NCBI GenBank assembly: GCA_021810045.1 | Contig: JAJZJR010000002.1 | Coordinates: 1-64,000 of the forward strand | Direction: 5' to 3' | Length of the DNA stretch: 64,000 nucleotides | DNA from: Thermoplasmata archaeon | Lineage (GTDB): Archaea; Thermoplasmatota; Thermoplasmata; Thermoplasmatales; Thermoplasmataceae | Shown: piece by piece, positions 37,635-46,636 of the stretch | Layout: each line of letters opens with the position of its first letter | How positions within the stretch are numbered: the first letter of the stretch is position 1 | Program-made: the position numbers and the translations under genes | The notes under the pieces: generated by a model | Databases searched by the model: none | Told to the model about the DNA's origin: nothing | Seen by the model: the letters and a program-made list of their open reading frames with translations, nothing else

Positions 37635-38132
37635 ATGAATTGGATATTGTTCCTCGACCTGGACGGTACTTTCTGGGACCATTTGGATGTTTCAGAAACC
37701 ACTCCTCCCTTTGAAAGGATTTCACAATATGCTATTCGGGACAGGAATGGTGAAACACTTACTATCCAACCTGGCGTGCTGGACTTTCTGAACTGGATCA
37801 AAAAGAACGGAGGCTTAACTTCTACCTGCAGCTGGAACAAACCTGAGATGGCTTTATCAGCACTGAGAAAGCTTGGTGTTGAGAACATGTTCGACTACCA
37901 GAGAATAAGCCCGGAACCCAGAAAAGACCTGCTTATCCAAGACCTTATGGATAAGCTCGAGGAAAAGGGAGTTATGATCCCTCAGAAAAATGTCTTTTAC
38001 CTTGACGACAGGGATCTTCATATGCCAGATATACGTCGTACACTTCCAGATATTAATTTCCTGCATATGTGGAAAGTCGTCAGTGATTATTCTGAGGCCA
38101 GAGATATTATTAAAAGAACACTGAAATTATGA
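37635..38132 (+). CDS. HAD phosphatase, magnesium-dependent phosphatase-1 (MDP-1)-like
   Basis: The 165-residue protein has HAD motif I FLDLDGTFWDH (nucleophile Asp8 and Asp10), motif II SWNKPE region (SW after a Thr/Ser-rich loop), and motif III/IV KNVFYLDDRD. The TFWD after the nucleophile motif and the small size are typical of MDP-1, which acts on protein tyrosine phosphate or removes phosphate from glycated or sugar metabolites. It is divergent from the efflux carrier and convergent with the deaminase gene. Confidence 0.82.
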   Translation: MNWILFLDLDGTFWDHLDVSETTPPFERISQYAIRDRNGETLTIQPGVLDFLNWIKKNGGLTSTCSWNKPEMALSALRKLGVENMFDYQRISPEPRKDLLIQDLMDKLEEKGVMIPQKNVFYLDDRDLHMPDIRRTLPDINFLHMWKVVSDYSEARDIIKRTLKL

Positions 38133-38152
38133 ATAAAGTGATTTTTCCTCGA

Positions 38153-39418
38153 TCAGACAAAGACTTCGTCTCTGAAATTTTTCGATTCATACCCTATAAT
38201 TTTTCTGTCTCTCTTGACAACTTTACCGTTTATGACTACGTCAGAAACGCATGAACTGTCTGCAGAGTAAATGATATTGGAAACTGCGTTTTCACTGTTT
38301 GTAAGCATGAGCCTTGGTGTTCTGAGATCCAGTATGGCAAAATCCGCTTTTTTACCTGTTTCGATTGAGCCAAGGTCCGGCCTGTTCAGAGCTTCTGCCC
38401 CGTTTACCGTTCCCATATCAAGTATTTCCTGAGCTGTAGTCAGGGCAGGATCCCATCGTTCATTCTTAACCCAGATTGAGCCGAATTTCATGCTCTGGAA
38501 AAGTTCCTGATTGTTGTTGCTGCCTGAACTGTCAGATCCCACAGTTACCAATACGCCGTTTTGCCTGTATTCAGATACAGGTGCAATTCCCCCCACTCCA
38601 AGTTTTGCATTGCTAACCGGATTCCATGATATTCTGCACTTGTTCTTCCCCATTAGTTTGACCTCGCGAAGGGTGTTCCATACACCGTGGGCTGCAAGGA
38701 ACCTTGGATTGAGGAAGCCGATACTGTCAAGGTGTTCAGTTGGCCGTTCACCGTTATGCTCATCCATGAAATTGTAAACCTCTTCCCTGGTTTCACTCAG
38801 ATGACCATGGATGATTGTGTCTTTCCTTTCAGCAAGTTCCTTGGCCTTAAGATATACTTCGTCGGAAGCGACATACACACCCTGGACACCCACTGAAGGT
38901 GTTATGAGTTCATCCTTCTGGAAACTGCCAATGAAATGTTCCGCATTGCTTGTGGTATCTCCCTTCTGAGTTGTTTTGTCCTGGTCCAGTGTTACCCAGG
39001 AAAGAAATGCCCTCATGCCAACATCTTTGGCTGCCCTGGCAATAACATCCTCTGAATAGTAAAGGTCTACAAAGGAAGTAACACCTGCATCAATCATCTC
39101 ATAAATTCCTAGAAGGGCCGAATTGTAAATTCCTTTCTCAGTCCTTTCAGAATCAAGTTTGAAAGTGAGTTCCAGAAATCGGCTAAGTGGCATATCATCA
39201 AGTTTTCCCCTGAGGTGAGACATTGCCACATGACAGTGAGTATTTATGAGGCCGGGCATTACAAGTTTGTTGGTGCCGTCTATGATATCTGTTGCTTCAT
39301 GTGTTTCTGGACCGATATATGAGATTGTATTTCCTTCAGCGTAAATATTGCCCTTTATTACCTCGCGGCTATTGTTTTGTGTCACAATAAGGGCATTTCT
39401 GATTTCGAGAGTGTTCAC
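38153..39418 (-). CDS. mtaD: 5-methylthioadenosine/S-adenosylhomocysteine deaminase-like amidohydrolase
   Basis: A metal-dependent amidohydrolase of 421 residues: NTHCHVAMSHLRG gives the HxH pair, IIHGHLSET the third His, LAAHGVW the fourth, and TVGSDSSGSNN the catalytic Asp. The MtaD/SsnA branch deaminates methylthioadenosine, adenosylhomocysteine or related purines, feeding salvage. The usual Cys after the fourth-site His is Gly here (AHG). Substrate is probable, not proven. It is monocistronic. Confidence 0.85.
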   Translation of the reverse strand: MNTLEIRNALIVTQNNSREVIKGNIYAEGNTISYIGPETHEATDIIDGTNKLVMPGLINTHCHVAMSHLRGKLDDMPLSRFLELTFKLDSERTEKGIYNSALLGIYEMIDAGVTSFVDLYYSEDVIARAAKDVGMRAFLSWVTLDQDKTTQKGDTTSNAEHFIGSFQKDELITPSVGVQGVYVASDEVYLKAKELAERKDTIIHGHLSETREEVYNFMDEHNGERPTEHLDSIGFLNPRFLAAHGVWNTLREVKLMGKNKCRISWNPVSNAKLGVGGIAPVSEYRQNGVLVTVGSDSSGSNNNQELFQSMKFGSIWVKNERWDPALTTAQEILDMGTVNGAEALNRPDLGSIETGKKADFAILDLRTPRLMLTNSENAVSNIIYSADSSCVSDVVINGKVVKRDRKIIGYESKNFRDEVFV

Positions 39419-39447
39419 CTTAAGGTATTGACATATTAATAAAAAAA

Positions 39448-40332
39448 TTACAGGTCATTCTTTGCCCTGTGTGCACTGTTTTTTCTGGCCTTCCTTTCGG
39501 GAGAGGACCTGGCTGCGTAAATGAGTGTTGCAACAAGTGCTACTGCGGCAACAAACAGCTCATAACCATATCCGGTGGTGATCTGCACAAGGTAAAAAAC
39601 AATCATGCCCAATACCCCTCCAAGAACTAGTGCGGAAGCTATACCTCCAAGTACCTCCCCTTTCAGTTTATTTTCCTTTATAATAACAAAATAGGCCATA
39701 ATGGCTATAAGCGAAATTATGAGGGCAGCTAGCATTAAAGGATCAATAGGGAAACTGTATTCTGATAGTGGCGGGGGGAACTTCTGCCCGAATATGTTGG
39801 TGGAACCTGTAACTACAAGGGCAATCAGGGATATTATCTGTTGCGAATAGGCCTCATAATATGCCTGGAGGTAGGTATACGAGTATTGCTGCATGAGGTA
39901 AAGTACAAACACCTGATCAAGCAGAGGCAGTAAGGAGAAAGTCTGAAAACCTATGGATCTGGCCAGGCTGCTTGAGAAAATACCTTCCAGTACAGAGGCA
40001 ACACTGAGTGCCATTGTAAGGGTTATTGCCGTTTCGATGTTCAGGGGAATAATTAAAAGATTGAAGAACCAGTTCGTGGCAACGAGATTTGCCGCAAGAA
40101 CCAGGTTGAGCAGAATCAATAGGAGCACTACAACCGCAACAAGCGGGTAGAAATTTCTTCCAAATGGCTCCGGGATTATTTTTCTTACGAGGGGCAGAAT
40201 GCTGAGAATGATGAATGGGGCAAGGTATACTACACCTATGATGTTTGGAATAACATAAATTGCAAGAACTATGGAAGGAAGCATTATTGCGAAATTTATT
40301 GGTATCATCTTCAGGTTTTCTTCCATATTCAT
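39448..40332 (-). CDS. Polytopic membrane protein, last gene of the MoxR/DUF58 operon
   Basis: The 294-residue protein has about eight or nine spans, including one long loop with YYEAYSQQ and FPPPLSEYSFP, and a basic C-terminus (ERKARKNSAHRAK). I recognise no family. Its ATG shares one base with the DUF58 stop (TGATG), so translation is coupled. By position it may be the membrane component that works with MoxR and DUF58 proteins. Confidence 0.7.
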   Translation of the reverse strand: MNMEENLKMIPINFAIMLPSIVLAIYVIPNIIGVVYLAPFIILSILPLVRKIIPEPFGRNFYPLVAVVVLLLILLNLVLAANLVATNWFFNLLIIPLNIETAITLTMALSVASVLEGIFSSSLARSIGFQTFSLLPLLDQVFVLYLMQQYSYTYLQAYYEAYSQQIISLIALVVTGSTNIFGQKFPPPLSEYSFPIDPLMLAALIISLIAIMAYFVIIKENKLKGEVLGGIASALVLGGVLGMIVFYLVQITTGYGYELFVAAVALVATLIYAARSSPERKARKNSAHRAKNDL

Positions 40333-41645
40333 CAGCTCCCCAGGTTTTGCATCCTTGCATACCTGTATTCTGCAAGGAACCTTGCAAGGAGATCTTTGTC
40401 TCTTGATATTACTGCTTTAACACCTATTCCATTGAAGAATCCTGTTACAGTCTTCAAATATCTGCGCTCTTTTATGCCGGCACTCATGAGGAGTTTTTTA
40501 TATACTGGATCGTCACGTTTTTCTGCAAAATCATAGGAATCCAGAACAAACATGTATGTTGGCTTGCCCGTATGAATATTCCTGGCATTCAGTCTAGCAA
40601 AGGCTTCGGGGTATGAGAAAGGTGTTACTATAAACACCACGGCATTTTTCTTTATCCTTTTCTTTACAATGTCAAAAATTTTCTCAATGTGGAATTCTCC
40701 GGATGGCCTGAGTTCAGCAACAAGTTTCTCAAGTTTCTTTATTGGTTCTTGGGATTTCTGGGCAGGAATGAACTCATCTATGTCGCTTGAAATAACCTGG
40801 AATCCCACCCCATCACGATTTTTTGCAATGGAATATGATGCGTTGAGGACACTGGAAATAACAGAGTCATACATTCTCCTGTCACCGTGACCCTGGTTCA
40901 TCCCAGCACTGTAATCTATAAAGAAATAGACGTCTATCTGGCGTTCTTCCTCCATCTGTTTTATATAAAGATCTTCACCGTCTATCATCCCATATTTGTT
41001 CCATGCAATGTACCTGAAATCGTCGGATTCCACATACTGTCTGATTCCGTAGAAATCGTAGCCCTGTCCACTTTTTCTGGAATAATGAATGCCCATAGTG
41101 AAAAGGAAGTTGCTGAGCCTCTCACTCCTCTGTGTGTGGATGTCAGAATATGCTGGTCCAATCTTTACCTCGTCCACTTTGGGAACAACAGCCCTTGTAA
41201 TGCACAACTTCATCGGATCCTGTATGTAAAGTATCAATGGTCCAATCTGGTATTTTCCAATTGCATAAGCTGATATTTCGTAAGTAAGTCTCCTGACCTC
41301 GCCAGGTGCAAGAACCAGATCACCATCGAAATCACCACTGGCATGAAATATGTCGGAAAGTGTGTCATAATAATGGAAAGTTATAACCCTCTTTGTCGGG
41401 TTTTTGAAAATTACCTCCACAGTCTTTCCCTGATATTTTCTCCCATAATTATCTGCCATCTTTCTTTCCACGTCTACCTTGAAAAGATCGCTTGCAGCCC
41501 CATTGTTGAAGATGATAATGTCTGAGACCAAAATGAAGAACAGAATCAGCGAAAAAATGATGTAATAATCATATCCGAATATGATGGACTCTAAAACGGA
41601 GGCTGAAACTGCCGCTAGAATACCATATCCGGACTTCTTTATCAT
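40332..41645 (-). CDS. DUF58 / VWA-like domain protein
   Basis: The 437-residue protein has two N-terminal membrane spans (about 7-48), a beta-rich region, and a DUF58 domain with the signature GQGYDFYGIRQYVESDDFRYIAWNKYG (split by the limit here: GQGYDFYGIRQYVESDD then FRYIAWNKYG). A VWA-type fold follows, IDVYFFIDYSAGM, whose Asp-x-Ser-like loop may bind a metal. DUF58 proteins nearly always pair with MoxR AAA ATPases and are thought to act in protein maturation or envelope assembly. It overlaps the MoxR gene by ATGA. Confidence 0.88.
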   Translation of the reverse strand: MIKKSGYGILAAVSASVLESIIFGYDYYIIFSLILFFILVSDIIIFNNGAASDLFKVDVERKMADNYGRKYQGKTVEVIFKNPTKRVITFHYYDTLSDIFHASGDFDGDLVLAPGEVRRLTYEISAYAIGKYQIGPLILYIQDPMKLCITRAVVPKVDEVKIGPAYSDIHTQRSERLSNFLFTMGIHYSRKSGQGYDFYGIRQYVESDDFRYIAWNKYGMIDGEDLYIKQMEEERQIDVYFFIDYSAGMNQGHGDRRMYDSVISSVLNASYSIAKNRDGVGFQVISSDIDEFIPAQKSQEPIKKLEKLVAELRPSGEFHIEKIFDIVKKRIKKNAVVFIVTPFSYPEAFARLNARNIHTGKPTYMFVLDSYDFAEKRDDPVYKKLLMSAGIKERRYLKTVTGFFNGIGVKAVISRDKDLLARFLAEYRYARMQNLGS

Positions 41646-42610
41646 CTGGGTGTCGCAACCTGTGATATGAGTCTGTCAATAACTCTGTTTACAGTGGAAT
41701 AACCATCCCCACCGCTTTCAAGAAGTGCTTCAGGCCTGAGGATAAGCCTGTGATTAAGGAGTTCTCTTGAGATATACCTCACATCCTCCGGGATTACGTA
41801 ATCCCGTCCGTTCAGCATGGCGTTTGCCCTTGCAGCAGTCAGGTACTTTGCTGCAGTTCTTGGACTGGCACCTACCATGATGAGTTCATGCTCCCTGGTT
41901 TTCCTTATTATATCAACAATATAGGTCATGATTTCATCACTGGCGTAGACCTTGGATACTTCTTTCCTAAGACTGATGATCTTGGTTGCATCGATGTCAT
42001 TGTCGACATCCTCATCAGGTATTGTTATGGATTTCAGGATGTTCAGTTCCTCTTCCCTGGAGGGATAACTCAGAATATACCTGAACAGGAACCTGTCCAT
42101 GAGTGCCTCTGCAAGAGGGAAGGTCCCCTCCTGCTCAATTGGATTCTGTGTGGCAATTACGAGGAAGGGTGAGGGTAAATCATGATCATCTCCTCCAACG
42201 GATACTTTCTTCTCCTCCATCCCCTCAAGCAGGGCGGACTGAACCTTGGCTGGAGTCCTGTTAATTTCATCAGCCAGGAGAACATTGGCAAAAATAGGTC
42301 CTTTCCTGAATTGAAGATGCCTCTCTTCCAGGTTGAAAACCATTGTTCCTGTAATATCTGTAGGAAGCATATCTGGAGTGAACTGTATTCTCTTGAAGTC
42401 CATGCACAGATGCCTTGAAAATTCACTTGCAAGCATGGTTTTTGCAAGTCCTGGAACTCCTTCAAGCAGCACATGATTGTTGCTTAGGAGTGCAATGAAC
42501 ATGAAACGGACAATGCGCTCAGATCCGATCACCTTCTTCCCGATTCTTCCTTCTATTCTTCTGACGCTGTCCCTTAAATTTCCAACATCAACATATTCAT
42601 TCTCTGTCAT
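41642..42610 (-). CDS. MoxR family AAA+ ATPase
   Basis: The 322-residue ATPase has Walker A LLEGVPGLAKTML, Walker B LLADEINR, sensor 1 ATQNPIEQEGTF and an arginine-finger/sensor 2 region (SPRTAAKYL). MoxR proteins act as chaperones that activate or insert cofactors into VWA-domain partners. Here the partner is the coupled DUF58 protein. It overlaps both neighbours by four bases, so the cluster is strictly coordinated. Confidence 0.93.
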   Translation of the reverse strand: MTENEYVDVGNLRDSVRRIEGRIGKKVIGSERIVRFMFIALLSNNHVLLEGVPGLAKTMLASEFSRHLCMDFKRIQFTPDMLPTDITGTMVFNLEERHLQFRKGPIFANVLLADEINRTPAKVQSALLEGMEEKKVSVGGDDHDLPSPFLVIATQNPIEQEGTFPLAEALMDRFLFRYILSYPSREEELNILKSITIPDEDVDNDIDATKIISLRKEVSKVYASDEIMTYIVDIIRKTREHELIMVGASPRTAAKYLTAARANAMLNGRDYVIPEDVRYISRELLNHRLILRPEALLESGGDGYSTVNRVIDRLISQVATPR

Positions 42611-43104
42611 AAGATCCTTTCCTCATCCTGCTCAAATTCTATTCTGTCAAACTTGTTGCTCCTGAACTGATTGTAAAGCTTCAAAATGTCGTCAAACGTC
42701 TTCTTTTTGCCTTCAAGGCCACGTTCTCTTTTCTTTTTTCTCCCGGACAAGCTCATGGCACTATATTTCCTGTACTGTTTCTGAAGGCTCTTGAAATACT
42801 CATGAAAATCCATCAAGGATTCAAATTCCGAAGTAAGTGGCCGCAGGAAATATTCATAATCATCAACTTTTATCTTGGCTGCCTCACGGTTGAAAAAATC
42901 CGTTGGAACCACAAATTTCTCCCTCTTCTGTTCCAGGGTGGGTGGCCCGTCTACCTTGGTCTTTCTGGAATAATGGCGTATTGCCACGGATGTCCCGAAC
43001 AGCATTACTACAGGCACCACGAAACTCAGAAGGAATAATGGGTTGTGTGTAATGTTGTTCAAGAAACTGGAAGCCATCTGAGCAATTAGTGATGCGCCTG
43101 CCAT
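42607..43104 (-). CDS. Unknown single-span membrane protein of the MoxR/DUF58 operon
   Basis: The 165-residue protein has a hydrophobic segment at about 20-42 and a soluble, charged C-terminal part rich in Lys/Arg (LSGRKKKRERGLEGKKK) with helices likely to pair with another protein. I find no known motif. The stop overlaps the MoxR start by ATGA, and its ATG abuts the stop of the upstream 189-residue gene. Confidence 0.7.
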   Translation of the reverse strand: MAGASLIAQMASSFLNNITHNPLFLLSFVVPVVMLFGTSVAIRHYSRKTKVDGPPTLEQKREKFVVPTDFFNREAAKIKVDDYEYFLRPLTSEFESLMDFHEYFKSLQKQYRKYSAMSLSGRKKKRERGLEGKKKTFDDILKLYNQFRSNKFDRIEFEQDEERIL

Positions 43105-43674
43105 TTACCTTATCCCTTCATCATGCCTTGAAAAGTAGAGCTGCATTATATCCATGTAATTGTAGATTTCAGAAAATCGTGATACAAGCTCTTCACCATC
43201 AAACTGATAATCACTGGAAAACCTTGCCTTTTCGTAGTAATTAAGATAGAAAGAAGTAAGTTTCTTCAGAGCATTGATCCTGTTCGCAAGATTTTCATCT
43301 TCGGCATTGACCTGATTTATGGCTTCCAGGATGGTTGAACTGTCCACATATCCGATCTCCTGAACTTTTACCTTGAATGAAGCAAGCTCGTTGATGAAAA
43401 AATGCCTGTTTCCATCGCCATTGTTATTTCCTGTTCTGAAATACTTTGAATAATCATCTCTGGCTGCCTTGAACAGTGTCTGAGCAGCTTTGTTTAGATC
43501 ATTTTCACCTATTAGCTTTCTAGCTTCAAGAACTGGTGGAATGTCGCCGACAGTCTTCACTTCTACGACAGTTTCAACACCCTCACTGCTGAACTTGCTT
43601 CTTCTTTTGGCAACCTTCGGCTCCTTGACCTTTTTTGTTTTTACTTTCTTTGTGTTATTTGCAAATAATGCCAC
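43105..43674 (-). CDS. Unknown soluble helical protein of the MoxR/DUF58 operon
   Basis: The 189-residue protein begins with a lysine-rich tail (KKVKTKKVKEPKVAKRR) followed by a mostly helical region (LEARKLIGENDLNKAAQTLFKAARDD) that resembles a TPR-like or MIT-like helical bundle in pattern, not in a recognised signature. No membrane span. It is 7 bases downstream of the large secreted protein gene and abuts the next gene, so the same message encodes both. Confidence 0.7.
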   Translation of the reverse strand: MALFANNTKKVKTKKVKEPKVAKRRSKFSSEGVETVVEVKTVGDIPPVLEARKLIGENDLNKAAQTLFKAARDDYSKYFRTGNNNGDGNRHFFINELASFKVKVQEIGYVDSSTILEAINQVNAEDENLANRINALKKLTSFYLNYYEKARFSSDYQFDGEELVSRFSEIYNYMDIMQLYFSRHDEGIR

Positions 43675-43681
43675 TTTTAAA

Positions 43682-46561
43682 TCACCCTGTCAGACTGGTT
43701 GTATAATATGCAATTGTAACGTTGACCCCATATTGCGCGTATCCTGAAAGCGCATTGTAATCCTTGAAACCATTGGACACTATGGATAAGGATGTTTGCC
43801 CGGTTTTAGATGTGGCGAAATAGTTCGCAATGGCGAAACTTGAGAACGTTGTCTGGTTAAGACTGCCTGTTTCTTTTGAAGCGATATACAGGAATGAGTT
43901 CTTAGACAGATTCGCGTTGATGTCCACTTGTGAAATGTAATAAACCTCGTTGTGGCCAATTGACGTGTTGACCTGTAATTCATCCTTTGTGCCATTGAAA
44001 TTCCAAGTTGTTACATTGCTGTTTGTTTGAACACCAAATTCAGTAATGAATTGCAATGACTTGTTTGGAGCATTTGCTGTTAAACTGAAAGAAGTGGTGT
44101 TTGACTGGTTGTTTCCCAGGTATGTGTTAAAACTGTAAGTTCCAGACTCAAGTGAGATGTATGTACTGGAATTCACCAATTTGCTTGTATTTGTAAGAGA
44201 AATACCTGGCCCGTTGAGTGTATAGTACCACGATGCGTTTGTGTTCCAGGATAATTTGAGCACATAAGGCTGGAGTACAACCCTTGAGTAATTAGAGGAG
44301 CCATTCACGTTAATGCTGAATTTTTTGGGCACATAATGGATATTTGAATACTGGAAACTATAGGTACCATTTGGTAGGCTGTAATTGAATATGGTGTAAT
44401 TACCACCCATGTATGGAGTGCTGTCAGGTGTAATAGGAAGTATGTAGCCGGTCACTGTTAAACCACCAACAGGCACAGAGGATCCATTGTAAACAGGAAG
44501 AGGATTTGTAAGATTTGCAGTAACATTGTAAACAAGAAGCGGGTTAAGATAAAGATCCAGTGTCTGGTTATTCTGATATTCTGATGTATTTACAAGCTCT
44601 GCGATTCCACTGTAATCCACCATTTCAGGAAGCAGGATGTATGAGCCACCATAGGCCAGGTTCAACAACGAGTATCCAGTCTTATTGGTGTTTCCAGTGA
44701 GATTAAGCGTCAGGCCATTTACCCTTACAAACATTTCATATGTCGTATTATTTACGGATAACGATGTCCCGTTAATCATCATCCTAATATGAAGTGTAAC
44801 AGGAGTTGATGAATTTGTACCTGGAGATATTCCTGTTAAGTTTTGAGTGTTGTTAAGCTGGGCGGAGATGCTTGAACCATTAACCCCAGGCAAGCCAGAT
44901 CCTGATGAGGAGTTCCACTGGCTGGATCCAGGTGAAATGGATGTGGTCGGAGTTATATTCACCGTTGGAAGGGTCGTATTTCCGGAGATGGTTAATGTCT
45001 GGTTTGTCGTGCTGTAACCGGGTGATGAAACGCTTATTTTATATGATCCCCCAAGAAGGCTGGTGTTGAAATACCCGGTGGCGTTGGTCTGCACAGATGT
45101 GAGGTACCCTCCACTGCTTGAGTAAATCTTTATTGTGGCATTTGAGAGAGGTTTTCCAGTTACCCCGTTAATGACACCTCCCGAAAGATGATATACCTTG
45201 TTTGGAGACGTTGTTACATAAATAGGAACATTGCCCTGAGAGGAGACCAGGCTTTCGTTAAGCCATGTATCGTAAAACTGGGCAGAAGTCACATTTAAAT
45301 GATAATCTCCAGTGAACAGTAGATTGACCTTGTAATATCCTGTTGAATTTGACACTATGGTGTCATTGAAGTAGGTTCCATTTACGCTTGTAAACAAATC
45401 GAATGACTGGTTCGGTACAGGGTTTCCTGTTTGGGTAGATATTACCTGGCCAGAAATGAATATGTTAGTTGGAGTGGGTGTATATCCTGGCTTTGAAATA
45501 TTATTTGCCAGTCCAGCTGGTTCTCCCTTTGTTATGCCTGTCACCCCATTTGGTGCATTGAATGGATCCAGGGCCTCCAGATTGTAGAAATCCTTAGTCA
45601 TGTTCTGGAGTACTTCCACGTTCTGTGAAAATGGAGTATAACCTGTTGCACCTATCTGTATCTGATTCATGTAATAAGCCACAGAAATATTATAGAATCC
45701 ATAGGAATTGGAAATATCACTGCCATTTGCCACATGTGGCGAACTGTCAAAGACAAGAGCGTTAGGTACTTTCTGGCCCAACTGATTGAAAAGAGAACCA
45801 TTCATGTAGTAAATGCCCTGGTTTGTTGCATTGAGATTTAAGTTGAGGTTGGAAATTGGCGAACTTGAGACGGCTACAGTTGAAGGATCGGGTAAAGGTT
45901 CGAAACCACTTTTTAATGCCGTTATGGTGTAGTTCCCATTGACCATGTTAAGAGAATACGCCCCTGTGTTGTCTGATGTAGGCGTATAATTTCCCCAGAA
46001 ATTCTTGAAGGTCAGAGAAACCCCGGGAATGTTATTGCCATGGGACAGGGTGATACCAGAAACGCTCTCCTTTGGCTGAGGCGTTAAAGATATGGTTTTA
46101 TTGAGAACAGTGAGGCCCTGGCCAATGTATAGTGCTTGGTAATCAGTGATATACTGGAACATTTTGAATGCGAAAGTGCCCTGACCAGAAGCAAGGATCC
46201 TTACCTGATAGAATCCTTCTGAGTTAGTTTGTACACGGGTGAGAGCTTGCATTACGGCAACCCCCAGAATTGTATTTGCAATTGGTTGTTTACCCCCCGG
46301 GCTTGAGGCATTATAGACATAACCTTGCAGGATCATGGATGTATTGCCTGACGGTGTAAATGAAGTCTGATTCAGACCAAGTTTTGGCAGATTGTATGAC
46401 TGGTTCTGGAAAATATGTATATTTTGAGGGTTAACATTCTTAGGAACGTGATTGATTTTTATGGTTGCCGGGTTAGATGGATATGATACATGAAATATGA
46501 AGAAAACACTTGATACGAGCACCATTCCCACTACGAGAAGGGCTATACTTTTTGGTGACAC
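43682..46561 (-). CDS. Large secreted protein with carboxypeptidase-regulatory-like Ig repeats
   Basis: The 959-residue protein begins with GTG and an N-terminal signal or anchor (IALLVVGMVLVSSVFFIF). Behind it are at least five beta-sandwich repeats of the carboxypeptidase regulatory (CarboxypepD_reg / Cna-B-like) kind, seen as GxVxNxxTGxPLxNATI ... TNxTGYFxxxLxxGxYxIxVSxxGY. It is rich in Asn, Ser, Thr and Gly with a very large number of Asn-x-Ser/Thr sequons, so heavy N-glycosylation outside the cell is likely. No C-terminal anchor or sorting motif is seen. It heads the operon with MoxR and DUF58, and is the likely client of that system. Confidence 0.85.
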   Translation of the reverse strand: MSPKSIALLVVGMVLVSSVFFIFHVSYPSNPATIKINHVPKNVNPQNIHIFQNQSYNLPKLGLNQTSFTPSGNTSMILQGYVYNASSPGGKQPIANTILGVAVMQALTRVQTNSEGFYQVRILASGQGTFAFKMFQYITDYQALYIGQGLTVLNKTISLTPQPKESVSGITLSHGNNIPGVSLTFKNFWGNYTPTSDNTGAYSLNMVNGNYTITALKSGFEPLPDPSTVAVSSSPISNLNLNLNATNQGIYYMNGSLFNQLGQKVPNALVFDSSPHVANGSDISNSYGFYNISVAYYMNQIQIGATGYTPFSQNVEVLQNMTKDFYNLEALDPFNAPNGVTGITKGEPAGLANNISKPGYTPTPTNIFISGQVISTQTGNPVPNQSFDLFTSVNGTYFNDTIVSNSTGYYKVNLLFTGDYHLNVTSAQFYDTWLNESLVSSQGNVPIYVTTSPNKVYHLSGGVINGVTGKPLSNATIKIYSSSGGYLTSVQTNATGYFNTSLLGGSYKISVSSPGYSTTNQTLTISGNTTLPTVNITPTTSISPGSSQWNSSSGSGLPGVNGSSISAQLNNTQNLTGISPGTNSSTPVTLHIRMMINGTSLSVNNTTYEMFVRVNGLTLNLTGNTNKTGYSLLNLAYGGSYILLPEMVDYSGIAELVNTSEYQNNQTLDLYLNPLLVYNVTANLTNPLPVYNGSSVPVGGLTVTGYILPITPDSTPYMGGNYTIFNYSLPNGTYSFQYSNIHYVPKKFSINVNGSSNYSRVVLQPYVLKLSWNTNASWYYTLNGPGISLTNTSKLVNSSTYISLESGTYSFNTYLGNNQSNTTSFSLTANAPNKSLQFITEFGVQTNSNVTTWNFNGTKDELQVNTSIGHNEVYYISQVDINANLSKNSFLYIASKETGSLNQTTFSSFAIANYFATSKTGQTSLSIVSNGFKDYNALSGYAQYGVNVTIAYYTTSLTG

Positions 46562-46636
46562 TTATCTATTGAAGAAATTGTAATATTTATTAATTTGCTA
46601 TGTGAAGCATCAACTGGAGAGCCAAGAAATATGAGG

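Noticed and set aside
37456-37725. An 89-codon minus-strand frame at the start of the efflux carrier gene
   Set aside because: It overlaps two real genes in other frames and has no start context or family.
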